This document shows, piece after piece, positions 29,533 through 39,004 of a stretch of 64,000 bases of DNA (position 1 is its first letter; the number at the start of each line of letters is the position of its first letter). The notes under the pieces were generated by a model. It worked only from the letters and a program-made list of their open reading frames with translations. It was not told where the DNA came from and made no database searches. Origin of the DNA: Rickettsiales bacterium (GTDB lineage: Bacteria > Bacteroidota > Bacteroidia > Cytophagales > Cyclobacteriaceae); assembly GCA_002729235.1 (NCBI GenBank), contig PBTY01000055.1, positions 79,983 through 143,982 of the forward strand, written 5' to 3'. The position numbers were made by a program, and so were the translations under genes.

Positions 29533-30933
29533 TTACTCCCAGAAGATCTCAATCACTTTCGTGTCCAGTAGGATACTTGTCTGACTTGCTTCTTCCGCTT
29601 TTTTAATTTTCAATTTACCACTTTGTCGGTAGATGTTTCTGTGCAGGACATGGATGCTATCCCTTTTATGAAATGCTACCGTATATTTCACTTCTTTAGG
29701 AACTTTGATTACCACAGCATCTTTTGTGGTATGAATCACTCGAGGTGATTCTCTCTCTTGTTGATGATAAACCTTAAGGATTTCTTCACAGGTTGGGACA
29801 CCATAGCCAAGGTAGTTATTTGGATATGGATGAAAATTGCCTGCTTTTTGAAAGAGATCAATAATCTCGAAATTGGTCAATGTACTATCCATTTGCCACA
29901 AACAAGCAGCCATACCAGTGACAACAGGGGTGGAATAAGAGGTGCCTTGCGTGGAGTATACCGCAATATCTGGTTTGACGAAATCAGTATAATCAGGACC
30001 AATGCTACTGTAATCTATCTTGTCCCAGACTTTTTGCTTACTCGACCCAACAGTTAAAGCATATTTGGCATCTCCCGGTGTACTTAATGTTTGCCACTTG
30101 ATCATGCCTTCATTTCCTGCAGCTACTACTATAAGCATGCCTCGTACTTTTGCTGCATGATCTACGGCTCGGGCAACCATGGAAGTTTTACCGTCCATTT
30201 GATTGGAGCTGTAGTTCTCTTCAGGATTGGTGTATCCCAGGTTGTAACCAAGAGATAAATTGATGAGTTTCACTCCCATGCTATCCATATCTTCAAGAGC
30301 TTTGATCAAAAGGTCTTCCTCAATTCGCTTCTCATAAGCTCCATGATCTGTTCGAGCAAGGTAGTAATCTGCATTTGTCGCCAGTCCATATAATATGTCC
30401 TTTCGAGCGTTGTAGCCACCAATTAATTGCCAGACTTCAGTGCCATGATTGTCATCCAGACCTGGTATACCTCCATACATTTCCAGATCCGGCGTTATGT
30501 AATCCTTGTAATATTTAATTTGATCGTTTCTGAAGAATAGCTCCAAAGATTCATTCTTATCAGCACCTAAAAAACCTCCATCTATTACTCCGATTTTAAT
30601 CCCAGAACCATTCAATCCTTTAGAGATAAAAGCTTCGGCTTTTACTTGTTCTAACGCAAATCCTAAAGTGCTATTTTTTGATTCTGTGGTGAGAGGGGCA
30701 AATTGTAAAACGCTTCTGTAGTGAATCCGTTTTTGCTTGAGAATATTTGTATCCTGAGATGTTAATTGATAACTACAATACCCGAGCCATTTAGAACATA
30801 CAATTGGGGCCTGATGAAGAAGTTGATTTACTGCCAAAGTATCCTTATTCGCGATCCAATATTTGGCTTGAGCCCAAGTATTAGACAGGCATATCGTGAG
30901 GAAAAATATAGAAAGTGAGAATTTTTTTAGCAC
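29533..30933 (-). CDS. S8 family serine peptidase (subtilisin-like)
   Basis: Signal peptide; IKIGVIDGGF, DDNHGTEV, GTSYSTPVVTGMAA triad. Confidence 0.93.
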   Translation of the reverse strand: MLKKFSLSIFFLTICLSNTWAQAKYWIANKDTLAVNQLLHQAPIVCSKWLGYCSYQLTSQDTNILKQKRIHYRSVLQFAPLTTESKNSTLGFALEQVKAEAFISKGLNGSGIKIGVIDGGFLGADKNESLELFFRNDQIKYYKDYITPDLEMYGGIPGLDDNHGTEVWQLIGGYNARKDILYGLATNADYYLARTDHGAYEKRIEEDLLIKALEDMDSMGVKLINLSLGYNLGYTNPEENYSSNQMDGKTSMVARAVDHAAKVRGMLIVVAAGNEGMIKWQTLSTPGDAKYALTVGSSKQKVWDKIDYSSIGPDYTDFVKPDIAVYSTQGTSYSTPVVTGMAACLWQMDSTLTNFEIIDLFQKAGNFHPYPNNYLGYGVPTCEEILKVYHQQERESPRVIHTTKDAVVIKVPKEVKYTVAFHKRDSIHVLHRNIYRQSGKLKIKKAEEASQTSILLDTKVIEIFWE

Positions 30934-31108
30934 AATTGTTCTTTATCAAATTCTAAGGTAAAAAGATATTAGGACACTTTTTTCTCTCAAATCGAAGTGT
31001 TTTTGTTTGATTTTTATTGATCCCGATTGAACAAAATAAATCTGGTTACTGAATTGCTCTCGTAGGTTAGGCGAATCACAAAAAATGATGTTTCAACAAA
31101 AACCTATG

Positions 31109-33268
31109 ATAATGACAATCAACAATTTTATTAAGAAAACAACTTTCATGCTGCTTTTAGTGACAGTAGCATTTGTAGGATGTAACGACGAAGATGATGT
31201 AGAGCCAATGGACCCAACAGGCTCTTTAACAGTGTCAGACCAGGCATTGACAGAAAACAATAGCATAATTGTATCAAGTGTTACGTTGGACATGGATGGC
31301 TGGATAGTAGTTCACGCATCTACTTCAGATGGAGGACCAGTAGTTCCTGGTATTATTTCTGAAGCAAAAATGGTGTCTGCAGGTACAAGTACCAACGTTG
31401 AGGTGATGCTTAACAGTGATGTGGAAGTTGCCGATGGAGATGTCGTGTATGTTATGCTTCACACGGATAATGGCACAGCAGGCTCTTATGAATTTGATGG
31501 AGCAAATGGACTAGACGGACCAATATTGGATGCCGATGGAAATATCGTTATGACCAGTATCACATTATCTGTTGATAGTGATCCCACAGGTACTTTAACC
31601 GTAATGGATCAAACGCTTTCTCAAAATATGGTGCATATCGCAAATGTGACCTTAGATAGGAGCGGTTGGATTGTAGTTCATGCCAGTACTGGTGAAGGTC
31701 CAGTTGTGCCAGGAATCATTTCAGAGCCCAAAATGGTTTCCGCAGGAAGTACGGATGACGTAATGGTTGAATTAACCGATTTTACAGATTTGTCGGATGG
31801 AGCTATGCTTTATGTGATGCTTCACACGGACGATGGTACAGCTGGTGAGTATGAGTTTGATGGAGCGAATGGCTTTGATAATCCAATTTTTGATGGATCA
31901 GGAAATATCGTAATGACGGCTATAACCGCTAGTGCTCCCACTATTTCGGTAGAAAATCAGGTGGTAAGTGAGAATATGGTCTCCATTGGCGATGTGAATG
32001 CGGCAGTTGATGGATGGTTGGTAATTCATGCAGATAATGGAGAAGGAGCACCTGGAAGTGTATTAGGTCAAACGATGGTTATGGCCGGATCCAACAGTGA
32101 TGTGATGGTAGATCTTGGTACGGCAACTTTCGCAGGAGGAGAAAAATTATTCCCTATGCTGCATATTGAGTCTCCTGCTGATGGAGAGTACGGTTTCCCA
32201 GATAATGGAGATGGTCCTGAGATTTTTGGTGAAGATGTGGTAGTCGTTGGTTTTGAAACAATAGCTCCATCTGGTGCCATTTCAGTTGCGGATCAAATCC
32301 TGCAGGGAAATACTTTGAGTGTTGGTTCAATAACTTTAGATGCAACAGGATGGGTCGTTGTTCATAAGAGCAATGCTACCAATGATGGACCGGAAGTTCC
32401 GGGAATAATCTCAACGCCAGTGCAATTAGAAGCCGGAACGACTGCAGATGTGGCAGTAACTTTGACTGAAGCCGTAAGTGCTGATGCCACACTTTATGTA
32501 ATGCTTCATACAGATAATGGCGAAATCGGTGCGTATGAGTTTGATGGGGCCAATGGATTTGATGCACCTATTACTACTGAAACATTCTCAGTGTTGAGTT
32601 CATCAGGTTCTTTTACCGCAAATGATCAGGTCACTTCACAAGACAAAATCATTGTAGAAAGCATTACAGTAGGACAGCCATCTTGGGTTGTGATTCATAG
32701 AGATAATGGTGCTGGATCTTTTGTTGCACCAGGGATTATTTCTGAGCCTGTAGCATTGGATGCTGGTACGACAGCTGATGTTGAGATTTCTCTAGCAGAT
32801 GGGGAAGGATTAACAGATGGAGAAACTCTTTGGATTATGATTCACAATGACAATGGTACGATAGGGTCTTATGAGTTTGATGGTGCAAACGGATTTGATG
32901 CTCCAATCTCATTCTCATCAATTGATATTATGACACCATCAGTAACGGCTTCTGATCAGTCAGTATCAGCTTCAAATACTATTACAGTAGATGAGGTGGT
33001 TTCGGGTGTAGATGGATGGATTGTGATTCATGCTGATAATGGTAGTGGTTCACCGGGTGATGTTATTGGTCAGACAATGGTGATGGCTGGTACAAATACG
33101 AATGTGGTAGTTGACCTTGGAGATGCTAGTGTGACTTCAGGAGCTAAATTATTCCCAATGCTACACATTGAATCTCCAGCAGATGGAGAATATGGATTCC
33201 CAGATAATGGGGATGGACCTGAAATTTTTAACGGAGAGGTGATCGTCGTGTCATTTACAGTTCAATAA
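31109..33268 (+). CDS. Lipoprotein with six tandem DUF7282-like domains
   Basis: Lipobox LLLVTVAFVGC followed by NDEDD; six repeats with GWIVVHA...GIISEPKMVSAG...LYVMLHTDNG. Confidence 0.75.
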   Translation: MMTINNFIKKTTFMLLLVTVAFVGCNDEDDVEPMDPTGSLTVSDQALTENNSIIVSSVTLDMDGWIVVHASTSDGGPVVPGIISEAKMVSAGTSTNVEVMLNSDVEVADGDVVYVMLHTDNGTAGSYEFDGANGLDGPILDADGNIVMTSITLSVDSDPTGTLTVMDQTLSQNMVHIANVTLDRSGWIVVHASTGEGPVVPGIISEPKMVSAGSTDDVMVELTDFTDLSDGAMLYVMLHTDDGTAGEYEFDGANGFDNPIFDGSGNIVMTAITASAPTISVENQVVSENMVSIGDVNAAVDGWLVIHADNGEGAPGSVLGQTMVMAGSNSDVMVDLGTATFAGGEKLFPMLHIESPADGEYGFPDNGDGPEIFGEDVVVVGFETIAPSGAISVADQILQGNTLSVGSITLDATGWVVVHKSNATNDGPEVPGIISTPVQLEAGTTADVAVTLTEAVSADATLYVMLHTDNGEIGAYEFDGANGFDAPITTETFSVLSSSGSFTANDQVTSQDKIIVESITVGQPSWVVIHRDNGAGSFVAPGIISEPVALDAGTTADVEISLADGEGLTDGETLWIMIHNDNGTIGSYEFDGANGFDAPISFSSIDIMTPSVTASDQSVSASNTITVDEVVSGVDGWIVIHADNGSGSPGDVIGQTMVMAGTNTNVVVDLGDASVTSGAKLFPMLHIESPADGEYGFPDNGDGPEIFNGEVIVVSFTVQ

Positions 33269-33292
33269 TTGATTGATTATTTGTTTGGCATA

Positions 33293-33322
33293 AAAGGGAG
33301 GCACGCTGTGCTTCCCTTTTTT
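33293..33322 (+). terminator. Intrinsic terminator
   Basis: AAGGGAGGCAC-GCT-GTGCTTCCCTT followed by T-run. Confidence 0.8.
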
Positions 33323-33420
33323 TATTCTAACATTTTCATGTTTTGGTTGTCTAATTATGGCGTGAATGGGTAGAAATACTACCTTTGAATACTTCACATT
33401 ATTACATAAGACAACATTCC

Positions 33421-34710
33421 ATGAGATATAAACAAATAGATAATCAGCTTTTTATTGAAAATAGGAAAAGACTGGTTTCTCGTTTGAAGTCCAACTCCGT
33501 TGTAATTGTTCATAGCAACGATATCATGCCTACCAATGCGGATGGTACGATGGTATTCAAGCAAAACTCAGATCTATTCTATTTATCTGGCGTCGATCAG
33601 GAAGAGTCCATTTTACTTTTAGCCCCAGACTTTCCAGACCCTAAGTTTAGAGAAATACTGTTCTTAAGAGAGACCAACGAAGAAATTGCCATTTGGGAAG
33701 GTCATAAGCTGACTAAGGAAGAAGGTGAGCAAACTTCAGGTATCAAAAACATTAAGTGGAACCAGGATTTCGATAAGATATTGTATCAAATTCTGGCTGA
33801 AACGGAGCATATCTACTTACCAAGCAATGAGCATATTCGTAATGCATCATTGGTGGAAACAGCTAATGACCGCTTCATTAAATCATGCATGGCGAAATAC
33901 CCGCTCTATAAATATGAACGCTTGGCTCCAATCATTTATGACTTGCGAACCATCAAATCAGAGATAGAAGTCAAGCTAATTGAGCATGCTTGTCATATTA
34001 CAGAGCAAGGGTTCCGTAGAATATTGGAAACGGTGGAGCCAGGAGTCTGGGAATATGAGGTGGAAGCTGAATATGCTCATAAGTTTTTATCCAATCGATC
34101 GAAGGGTTTTGCATATACTCCAATCATAGCAGGAGGATTCAACGCTTGCGTTCTTCATTATATTGAGAACAATCAGCAGTTAAGAGATGGAGATTTGATG
34201 CTGATGGATGTCGGAGCAGAATATGCAAATTACAATGCGGATATGACGCGTACGATTCCTGTAAATGGTCGATTCACTAAGCGTCAGCGCCAGGTGTATG
34301 ATGCGGTCCTTCGTGTCAAGACTCAGGCAACAGACTTGTTGAAACCAGGTAGTGCTATACCAGAGTATCATGCTGCTGTAGGCGAATTGATGACTGAAGA
34401 ATTAATAGAGCTTGGTTTGATTGACCGGACGGATGTAAAGAATCAGGATCCAGAATGGCCTGCATATAAGAGATACTTCATGCACGGTACGTCTCACCAT
34501 TTAGGATTGGATGTGCACGATGTGGCTTCAATTTATAAGAAGTTCGAACCTGGAATGGTCTTTACTGTGGAGCCCGGTATTTACATTCGAGAAGAGAATA
34601 TCGGTATTCGACTGGAAGATAACATACTCATTACAAAAGATGGTCATCGAAATCTGATGCGGAATATTCCAATTCATGCAGAGGAAATTGAGGATTTGAT
34701 GAATAAGTAA
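33421..34710 (+). CDS. pepP: Aminopeptidase P family (Xaa-Pro aminopeptidase)
   Basis: M24 motifs LMDVGAEYANYNADMTRTIPVNG, HGTSHHLGLDVHD, VFTVEPGIYI; start moved to MRYKQ. Confidence 0.93.
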   Translation: MRYKQIDNQLFIENRKRLVSRLKSNSVVIVHSNDIMPTNADGTMVFKQNSDLFYLSGVDQEESILLLAPDFPDPKFREILFLRETNEEIAIWEGHKLTKEEGEQTSGIKNIKWNQDFDKILYQILAETEHIYLPSNEHIRNASLVETANDRFIKSCMAKYPLYKYERLAPIIYDLRTIKSEIEVKLIEHACHITEQGFRRILETVEPGVWEYEVEAEYAHKFLSNRSKGFAYTPIIAGGFNACVLHYIENNQQLRDGDLMLMDVGAEYANYNADMTRTIPVNGRFTKRQRQVYDAVLRVKTQATDLLKPGSAIPEYHAAVGELMTEELIELGLIDRTDVKNQDPEWPAYKRYFMHGTSHHLGLDVHDVASIYKKFEPGMVFTVEPGIYIREENIGIRLEDNILITKDGHRNLMRNIPIHAEEIEDLMNK

Positions 34711-34713
34711 TCG

Positions 34714-35154
34714 ATGGAGATATTGGTTAGGCCCGGAAGCATCGATGAGGTCGTGGCTATTCAGGAATTGGTTCCAGAATTTGACAAACCTTACTCTAAA
34801 TCTGAATACAATCATCGTTTGTTAGCCTCAGAACATTTGATTTTGATTGCCGAATGTGATGGAGAGATAGCGGGCTTTAAGGTGGGGTATGATCGATTTT
34901 TAGATGGCGAAATGTTTTACAGCTGGATGGGAGCAGTGTTGCCAGAGCATCGAAGCAAAGGCATTGCCCGGTTACTTTTACACAAAATGGAAGTCTGGTG
35001 TAAGCTGAAAGGATATAAGGTGCTCAAGTTCAAAACGATGAATCGTCATCGTAACATGCTCAAATTCGCCATAAATGAAGGATTTAATATTGTTGATTTC
35101 GAGCCATATGCAGATCAACGGTTGTCACGAATTTATTTTGAGAAGAAAATATGA
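34714..35154 (+). CDS. GNAT family N-acetyltransferase
   Basis: MGAVLPEHRSKGIARLLLHKME acetyl-CoA motif. Confidence 0.9.
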   Translation: MEILVRPGSIDEVVAIQELVPEFDKPYSKSEYNHRLLASEHLILIAECDGEIAGFKVGYDRFLDGEMFYSWMGAVLPEHRSKGIARLLLHKMEVWCKLKGYKVLKFKTMNRHRNMLKFAINEGFNIVDFEPYADQRLSRIYFEKKI

Positions 35155-35567
35155 GTGTTTTTGAGTCTAATAAAGCTCCAGAACCAGTTGGTTTGTACCC
35201 ACATGCCAGAAAGGTGGGAGATTTACTTTTTTTATCTGGAGTAGGGCCCAGAGAAAGAGGTAAAACAGAAATTCCAGGAGTTACTTTGGGTGAAGGTGGA
35301 GAAATTCTGGAATATGATATTGAAAAACAATGTCACTCAGTTTTTAAGAATGTGAAGGATATTTTAGAAGCATCCGATGCCAAATGGACTGATTTAGTGG
35401 ATGTGACTGTCTTTTTGACCAACATGAAAGATGACTTTAAACCTTTCAATAAAATATACGCTGAGTATTTTCAGGATGTGCAACCATGCAGAACCACGGT
35501 GGAAGTAAATGCGTTACCAACACCAATAGCTATCGAATTAAAGTGTATTGCACACATAAAATCGTAA
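35151..35567 (+). CDS. RidA/YjgF family protein (2-aminomuconate deaminase-like)
   Basis: LFLSGVGPRE, VFKNVKDILEASDAKWTDLVDVTVFLTNM, CRTTVEVNALP. Confidence 0.88.
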   Translation: MSVFESNKAPEPVGLYPHARKVGDLLFLSGVGPRERGKTEIPGVTLGEGGEILEYDIEKQCHSVFKNVKDILEASDAKWTDLVDVTVFLTNMKDDFKPFNKIYAEYFQDVQPCRTTVEVNALPTPIAIELKCIAHIKS

Positions 35568-35640
35568 TTACTACGAAATCAATTAGTTCTTAAAGTGCTG
35601 GCATAATACTATTTCGTTATTTTTGAGCAAAATCTACAAT

Positions 35641-36321
35641 ATGAGTTTGGAATATAATACCGAGCGTACACAATTGACCTTGAGGGAGTATGGAAGAAAT
35701 GTGCAGAACCTTGTGGCGCATATTAAAACGGTAGACGATAAAGAAAAGCGCAATAAGCTCGCGGCGACTTTGGTGGAGTTGATGAAGATGATTAACCCTG
35801 AGTTTAGCAAAGATGCGCAGGAGTACACACAGAAAGTGTGGGATGACTTGTTCATCATTTCTAAGTTTGATTTGGATGTGGAAAGCCCTTTCCCAATTCC
35901 TGAGGCAACTATTTTGGATAGAAAGCCAGATAGAATGACTTACCAGTCAAACGAAATAAGGTATAGACACTATGGTAGAAACATTGAGATCCTAATCAAT
36001 GACGCTATAGCGATGGAGGATCCAGCAGAAAAGGAAGGAGCAATTATTGCTATTGGTAAGTTGATGAAATCATTCTATCAGACGTGGAACAAAGACAATA
36101 TTGAGGACGAGCAGGTGTTGAAGAATATCAAGCAATTGTCTAAAGATCAATTGACTATTGATATTGAAAAAGTAAAGACTTACGGGTTGTTCGATTCTGA
36201 AAAGAGATACAGCGACAACAACAATAACAACAGACACCACAATAGAAACCGTAACAATAATAACAAAGGCGGTAAAAGAAATCACTCCAACAACAACAAA
36301 AGAAGAAGAAACAACAACTAA
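35641..36321 (+). CDS. DUF4290 domain protein with Asn/Arg/His-rich C-terminal tail
   Basis: LEYNTERTQLTLREYGRNVQNLVAHI; adjacency to murA; start at MSLEY. Confidence 0.85.
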   Translation: MSLEYNTERTQLTLREYGRNVQNLVAHIKTVDDKEKRNKLAATLVELMKMINPEFSKDAQEYTQKVWDDLFIISKFDLDVESPFPIPEATILDRKPDRMTYQSNEIRYRHYGRNIEILINDAIAMEDPAEKEGAIIAIGKLMKSFYQTWNKDNIEDEQVLKNIKQLSKDQLTIDIEKVKTYGLFDSEKRYSDNNNNNRHHNRNRNNNNKGGKRNHSNNNKRRRNNN

Positions 36322-37628
36322 TGGCTTCATTCCGTGTGCGAGGTGGCAAACGCCTCAAAGGGAGCATCACTCCGCAAGGAGCAAAAAACGAAGCGCTCCA
36401 GATTATCTCTGCTGTATTATTGACAGCTGAACCTGTTCACATTCATAAGATTCCAGCAATTAGAGATGTTCTCAAACTCATAGATCTACTCGCAGATCTT
36501 GGAGTTCAGATTGAGAAAACTGATGAAGAATCATACCGATTTACGGCTAAGGAGGTTAATCTTAAATTTTTAGACACACAGGATTTCAAAGACAAAGCTT
36601 CTTCCTTAAGGGGATCTATCATGATTCTTGGTCCATTATTAGCTCGATATGGAAAAGGTAAAATGCCTAAACCAGGAGGTGATAAAATTGGTCGAAGAAG
36701 ATTGGATACCCACTTTGTTGGATTCCAAAAGCTTGGTGCAGAGTTTCATTATGACTCTACCACTAGTTTCTACACTGTAGATGGTTCCAAGTTAAAGGGT
36801 ACATATATGCACCTGGATGAAGCTTCTGTAACAGGAACGGCTAACATTATTATGGCCGCTGTTCTGGCAGAAGGTGAAACGACTATTTACAATGCCGCTT
36901 GTGAGCCATACATACAACAGCTATGTAGCATGTTGGTGCGTATGGGTGCTAAAATCGAAGGAATTGGAAGTAATCTTCTGAAGATTCAAGGAGTAGAAAC
37001 GCTTGGAGGCACTGAGCATACCATGCTTCCTGATATGATTGAAATTGGTAGCTTCATTGGTATGGCTGCCATGACACAATCCGAGATTACCATCAAAGAT
37101 GCTCGAATCGATATGTTGGGAATCATTCCTGATACTTTCAAGCGATTAGGGGTGAAGATGGAATTCAGAGGAGACGATATCTATATTCCAGCACAGGAGC
37201 ATTATGAGATAGAAAGCTACATTGATGGCTCTATCTTGACAATTGCTGATGCTATCTGGCCAGGGTTTACTCCGGATTTATTAAGTATTGTATTAGTTAC
37301 GGCTACCCAGGCAAAAGGGACTTGTCTGATTCACCAAAAGATGTTTGAAAGCCGCTTATTCTTTGTGGATAAGTTGATCGATATGGGAGCACAAATAATT
37401 TTATGTGATCCACATAGAGCGACAGTAATTGGCTTGGATCGAGCATTCCCATTAAGAGGTATCAGTATGACCTCACCAGATATTAGAGCGGGTGTCTCAT
37501 TGTTGATTGCTGCTTTGTCTGCAGAAGGGGATTCCACCATTCACAACATTGAGCAAATAGATCGTGGTTATCAGTTCATTGATAAGCGATTGAAGCAGCT
37601 CGGAGCAGACATAGAAAGGTTTGATTAA
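36321..37628 (+). CDS. murA: UDP-N-acetylglucosamine 1-carboxyvinyltransferase
   Basis: GGKRLKGSITPQGAKNEALQIISA, SLRGSIMILGPLLARYGK, PDIRAGVSLLIAALSAEG. Confidence 0.96.
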   Translation: MASFRVRGGKRLKGSITPQGAKNEALQIISAVLLTAEPVHIHKIPAIRDVLKLIDLLADLGVQIEKTDEESYRFTAKEVNLKFLDTQDFKDKASSLRGSIMILGPLLARYGKGKMPKPGGDKIGRRRLDTHFVGFQKLGAEFHYDSTTSFYTVDGSKLKGTYMHLDEASVTGTANIIMAAVLAEGETTIYNAACEPYIQQLCSMLVRMGAKIEGIGSNLLKIQGVETLGGTEHTMLPDMIEIGSFIGMAAMTQSEITIKDARIDMLGIIPDTFKRLGVKMEFRGDDIYIPAQEHYEIESYIDGSILTIADAIWPGFTPDLLSIVLVTATQAKGTCLIHQKMFESRLFFVDKLIDMGAQIILCDPHRATVIGLDRAFPLRGISMTSPDIRAGVSLLIAALSAEGDSTIHNIEQIDRGYQFIDKRLKQLGADIERFD

Positions 37629-37728
37629 AAAAAACGCCATGATTATCTCATGGCGCTCATCAACCAGCTTTAAGCAGTTTCTTATAGAAACTAAAGTACT
37701 TACGAACTGATAGATGTCGTTGGATTTC
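37627..37728 (-). ncRNA. Tandem structured element, copy 1 (candidate sRNA with intrinsic terminator)
   Basis: Minus strand: AGTTTCT-ATA-AGAAACT hairpin, GCTTAAAGCTGGTTGATGAG linker, CGCCATGA-GATAA-TCATGGCG hairpin + U8. Confidence 0.6.
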
Positions 37729-37812
37729 TAGATTCGGAAAAAAAACAATCATTTTTTAGAGGAAGGGATTCACTAATATTTAGGTTGATTGAGATTGAGT
37801 AGGAGTGGTAGT

Positions 37813-37885
37813 AAAAAAAGACGCCGTGATTACTCACGGCGCTCATCAACCAGCTTTAAGCAGTTTCTAAATAGAAACTACAATA
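37813..37885 (-). ncRNA. Tandem structured element, copy 2 (candidate sRNA)
   Basis: Same architecture; terminator stem CGCCGTGA/TCACGGCG shows a compensatory pair change relative to copies 1 and 3; T7 tract after TC. Confidence 0.6.
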
Positions 37886-38025
37886 TTCTTGCAAGGTAAG
37901 TAATGATTACTTTATTGGCCTAATCAACAAACGTCGTTTTCCCAGACTTCATCGAAAACCTGGTTATAATGGTCTTTTGGACGCTCAATTCGACTTGTTA
38001 TAATTATGTTAATTTTCTTTGGAGC

Positions 38026-38127
38026 AAAAAAAAACGCCATGATTACTCATGGCGCTCATCAACCAGCTTTAAGCAGTTTCTAATAGAAACTAAAGTACTT
38101 ACGAAATGAGGTTGTATGTTGGATTTC
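38026..38127 (-). ncRNA. Tandem structured element, copy 3 (candidate sRNA)
   Basis: Same architecture; CGCCATGA-GTAA-TCATGGCG + U9; 5' flank CGTAAGTACTTTAGTTTCTAT shared with copy 1. Confidence 0.6.
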
Positions 38128-38157
38128 GGTTTTATAAAAAAATCTCAAATTATTGAA

Positions 38158-38192
38158 AAAAAATAAAGCAAGACTATCGAGCCTTGCTTTTA
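38158..38192 (-). terminator. Intrinsic terminator of ECF sigma/anti-sigma operon
   Basis: Minus strand AAAGCAAG-N10-CTTGCTTT then ATTTTTTTTT. Confidence 0.8.
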
Positions 38193-38221
38193 TTGAAGTT
38201 AAGTTGTTGTATATAAGTTAT

Positions 38222-39004
38222 TTATATCGCTTCTCCATAAACCTGCATGGTACTTAAGGTTGGACTGTCCGCACCACCAGTTTGCTCCACAGTCACCGCA
38301 AAAGCATCCGCTTTAGCAATATTCTTCATGATTTGGAAGGTGCCCTCTTCAGCGTCAAATACCCCAGCATCCACAGGTACTCCATCTATCAGTGCCCATA
38401 ATTGATACTGCTGGTTCTGTGGAAGAGATGCCATATTTGCAGAGTTTAGATATACTTCTTCGTCATTTGGATTCCAGTAAATGACGGCTTTTGCATTGGC
38501 CGCATTATCTGTTCCATTAAGAATGATTCTGCTAAACTCTGGACTGACTAATACAGCTAAATCTTGCTGAATTTCAGATAATTCCTGGTTTACAGTATTG
38601 TAGCTTTCTGCCAGTTCGATATTTCTGGCTGTTAGTTGAGCGAGTCTATAATCTGTATCTTGCCATTCATTCCAGAAATAATACGCACTCATCATGGACG
38701 CTAATGCGATGATAACACTTGCGGCAAGAGCTAATTTCATACCGCTGGATGCTGACTCACTAGATTCTCCAAAGAATTTGACCACCTTGGAGTCCTCCAT
38801 GATGTATCGTTTTACAACTTCTGCAGGAGAAATGGAATACTGAAATGCCAATTGTTCAACAGTTTTTTGCAAGTTGTAGTACTCGTCTCTAATCTCTTCA
38901 TCATCAGCGATGAATTGCTCTACCTCAGCAGCATCCGATTTGCTCAGCTCTTCAGTGATGTATGCTGCTAAATATCCTTCGTTTAAAATTTCTTCTCTAC
39001 TCAA
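38222..39004 (-). CDS. Anti-sigma factor (anti-sigma-K factor RskA family)
   Basis: One TM helix; C-terminal NPNDEEVYLNSANMASLPQNQQYQLWALIDGVPVDAGVF typical of RskA. Confidence 0.88.
   Translation of the reverse strand: MSREEILNEGYLAAYITEELSKSDAAEVEQFIADDEEIRDEYYNLQKTVEQLAFQYSISPAEVVKRYIMEDSKVVKFFGESSESASSGMKLALAASVIIALASMMSAYYFWNEWQDTDYRLAQLTARNIELAESYNTVNQELSEIQQDLAVLVSPEFSRIILNGTDNAANAKAVIYWNPNDEEVYLNSANMASLPQNQQYQLWALIDGVPVDAGVFDAEEGTFQIMKNIAKADAFAVTVEQTGGADSPTLSTMQVYGEAI

Noticed and set aside
36190-36320. AAC-rich repetitive DNA as a microsatellite or non-coding repeat
   Set aside because: It is in frame and codes for the Asn-rich tail of the DUF4290 protein.
37627-38127. CRISPR-like array suggested by three direct repeats
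   Set aside because: Only three copies, irregular long spacing (about 180-220 bp), repeats have two hairpins and terminators, no cas genes.
38091-38127. Bacteroidota-type promoter (TTG / TAnnTTTG) upstream of the sRNA-like copies
   Set aside because: Only a partial -7 match (TACTTTAG) in copies 1 and 3 with no convincing -33 TTG; not strong enough to list.
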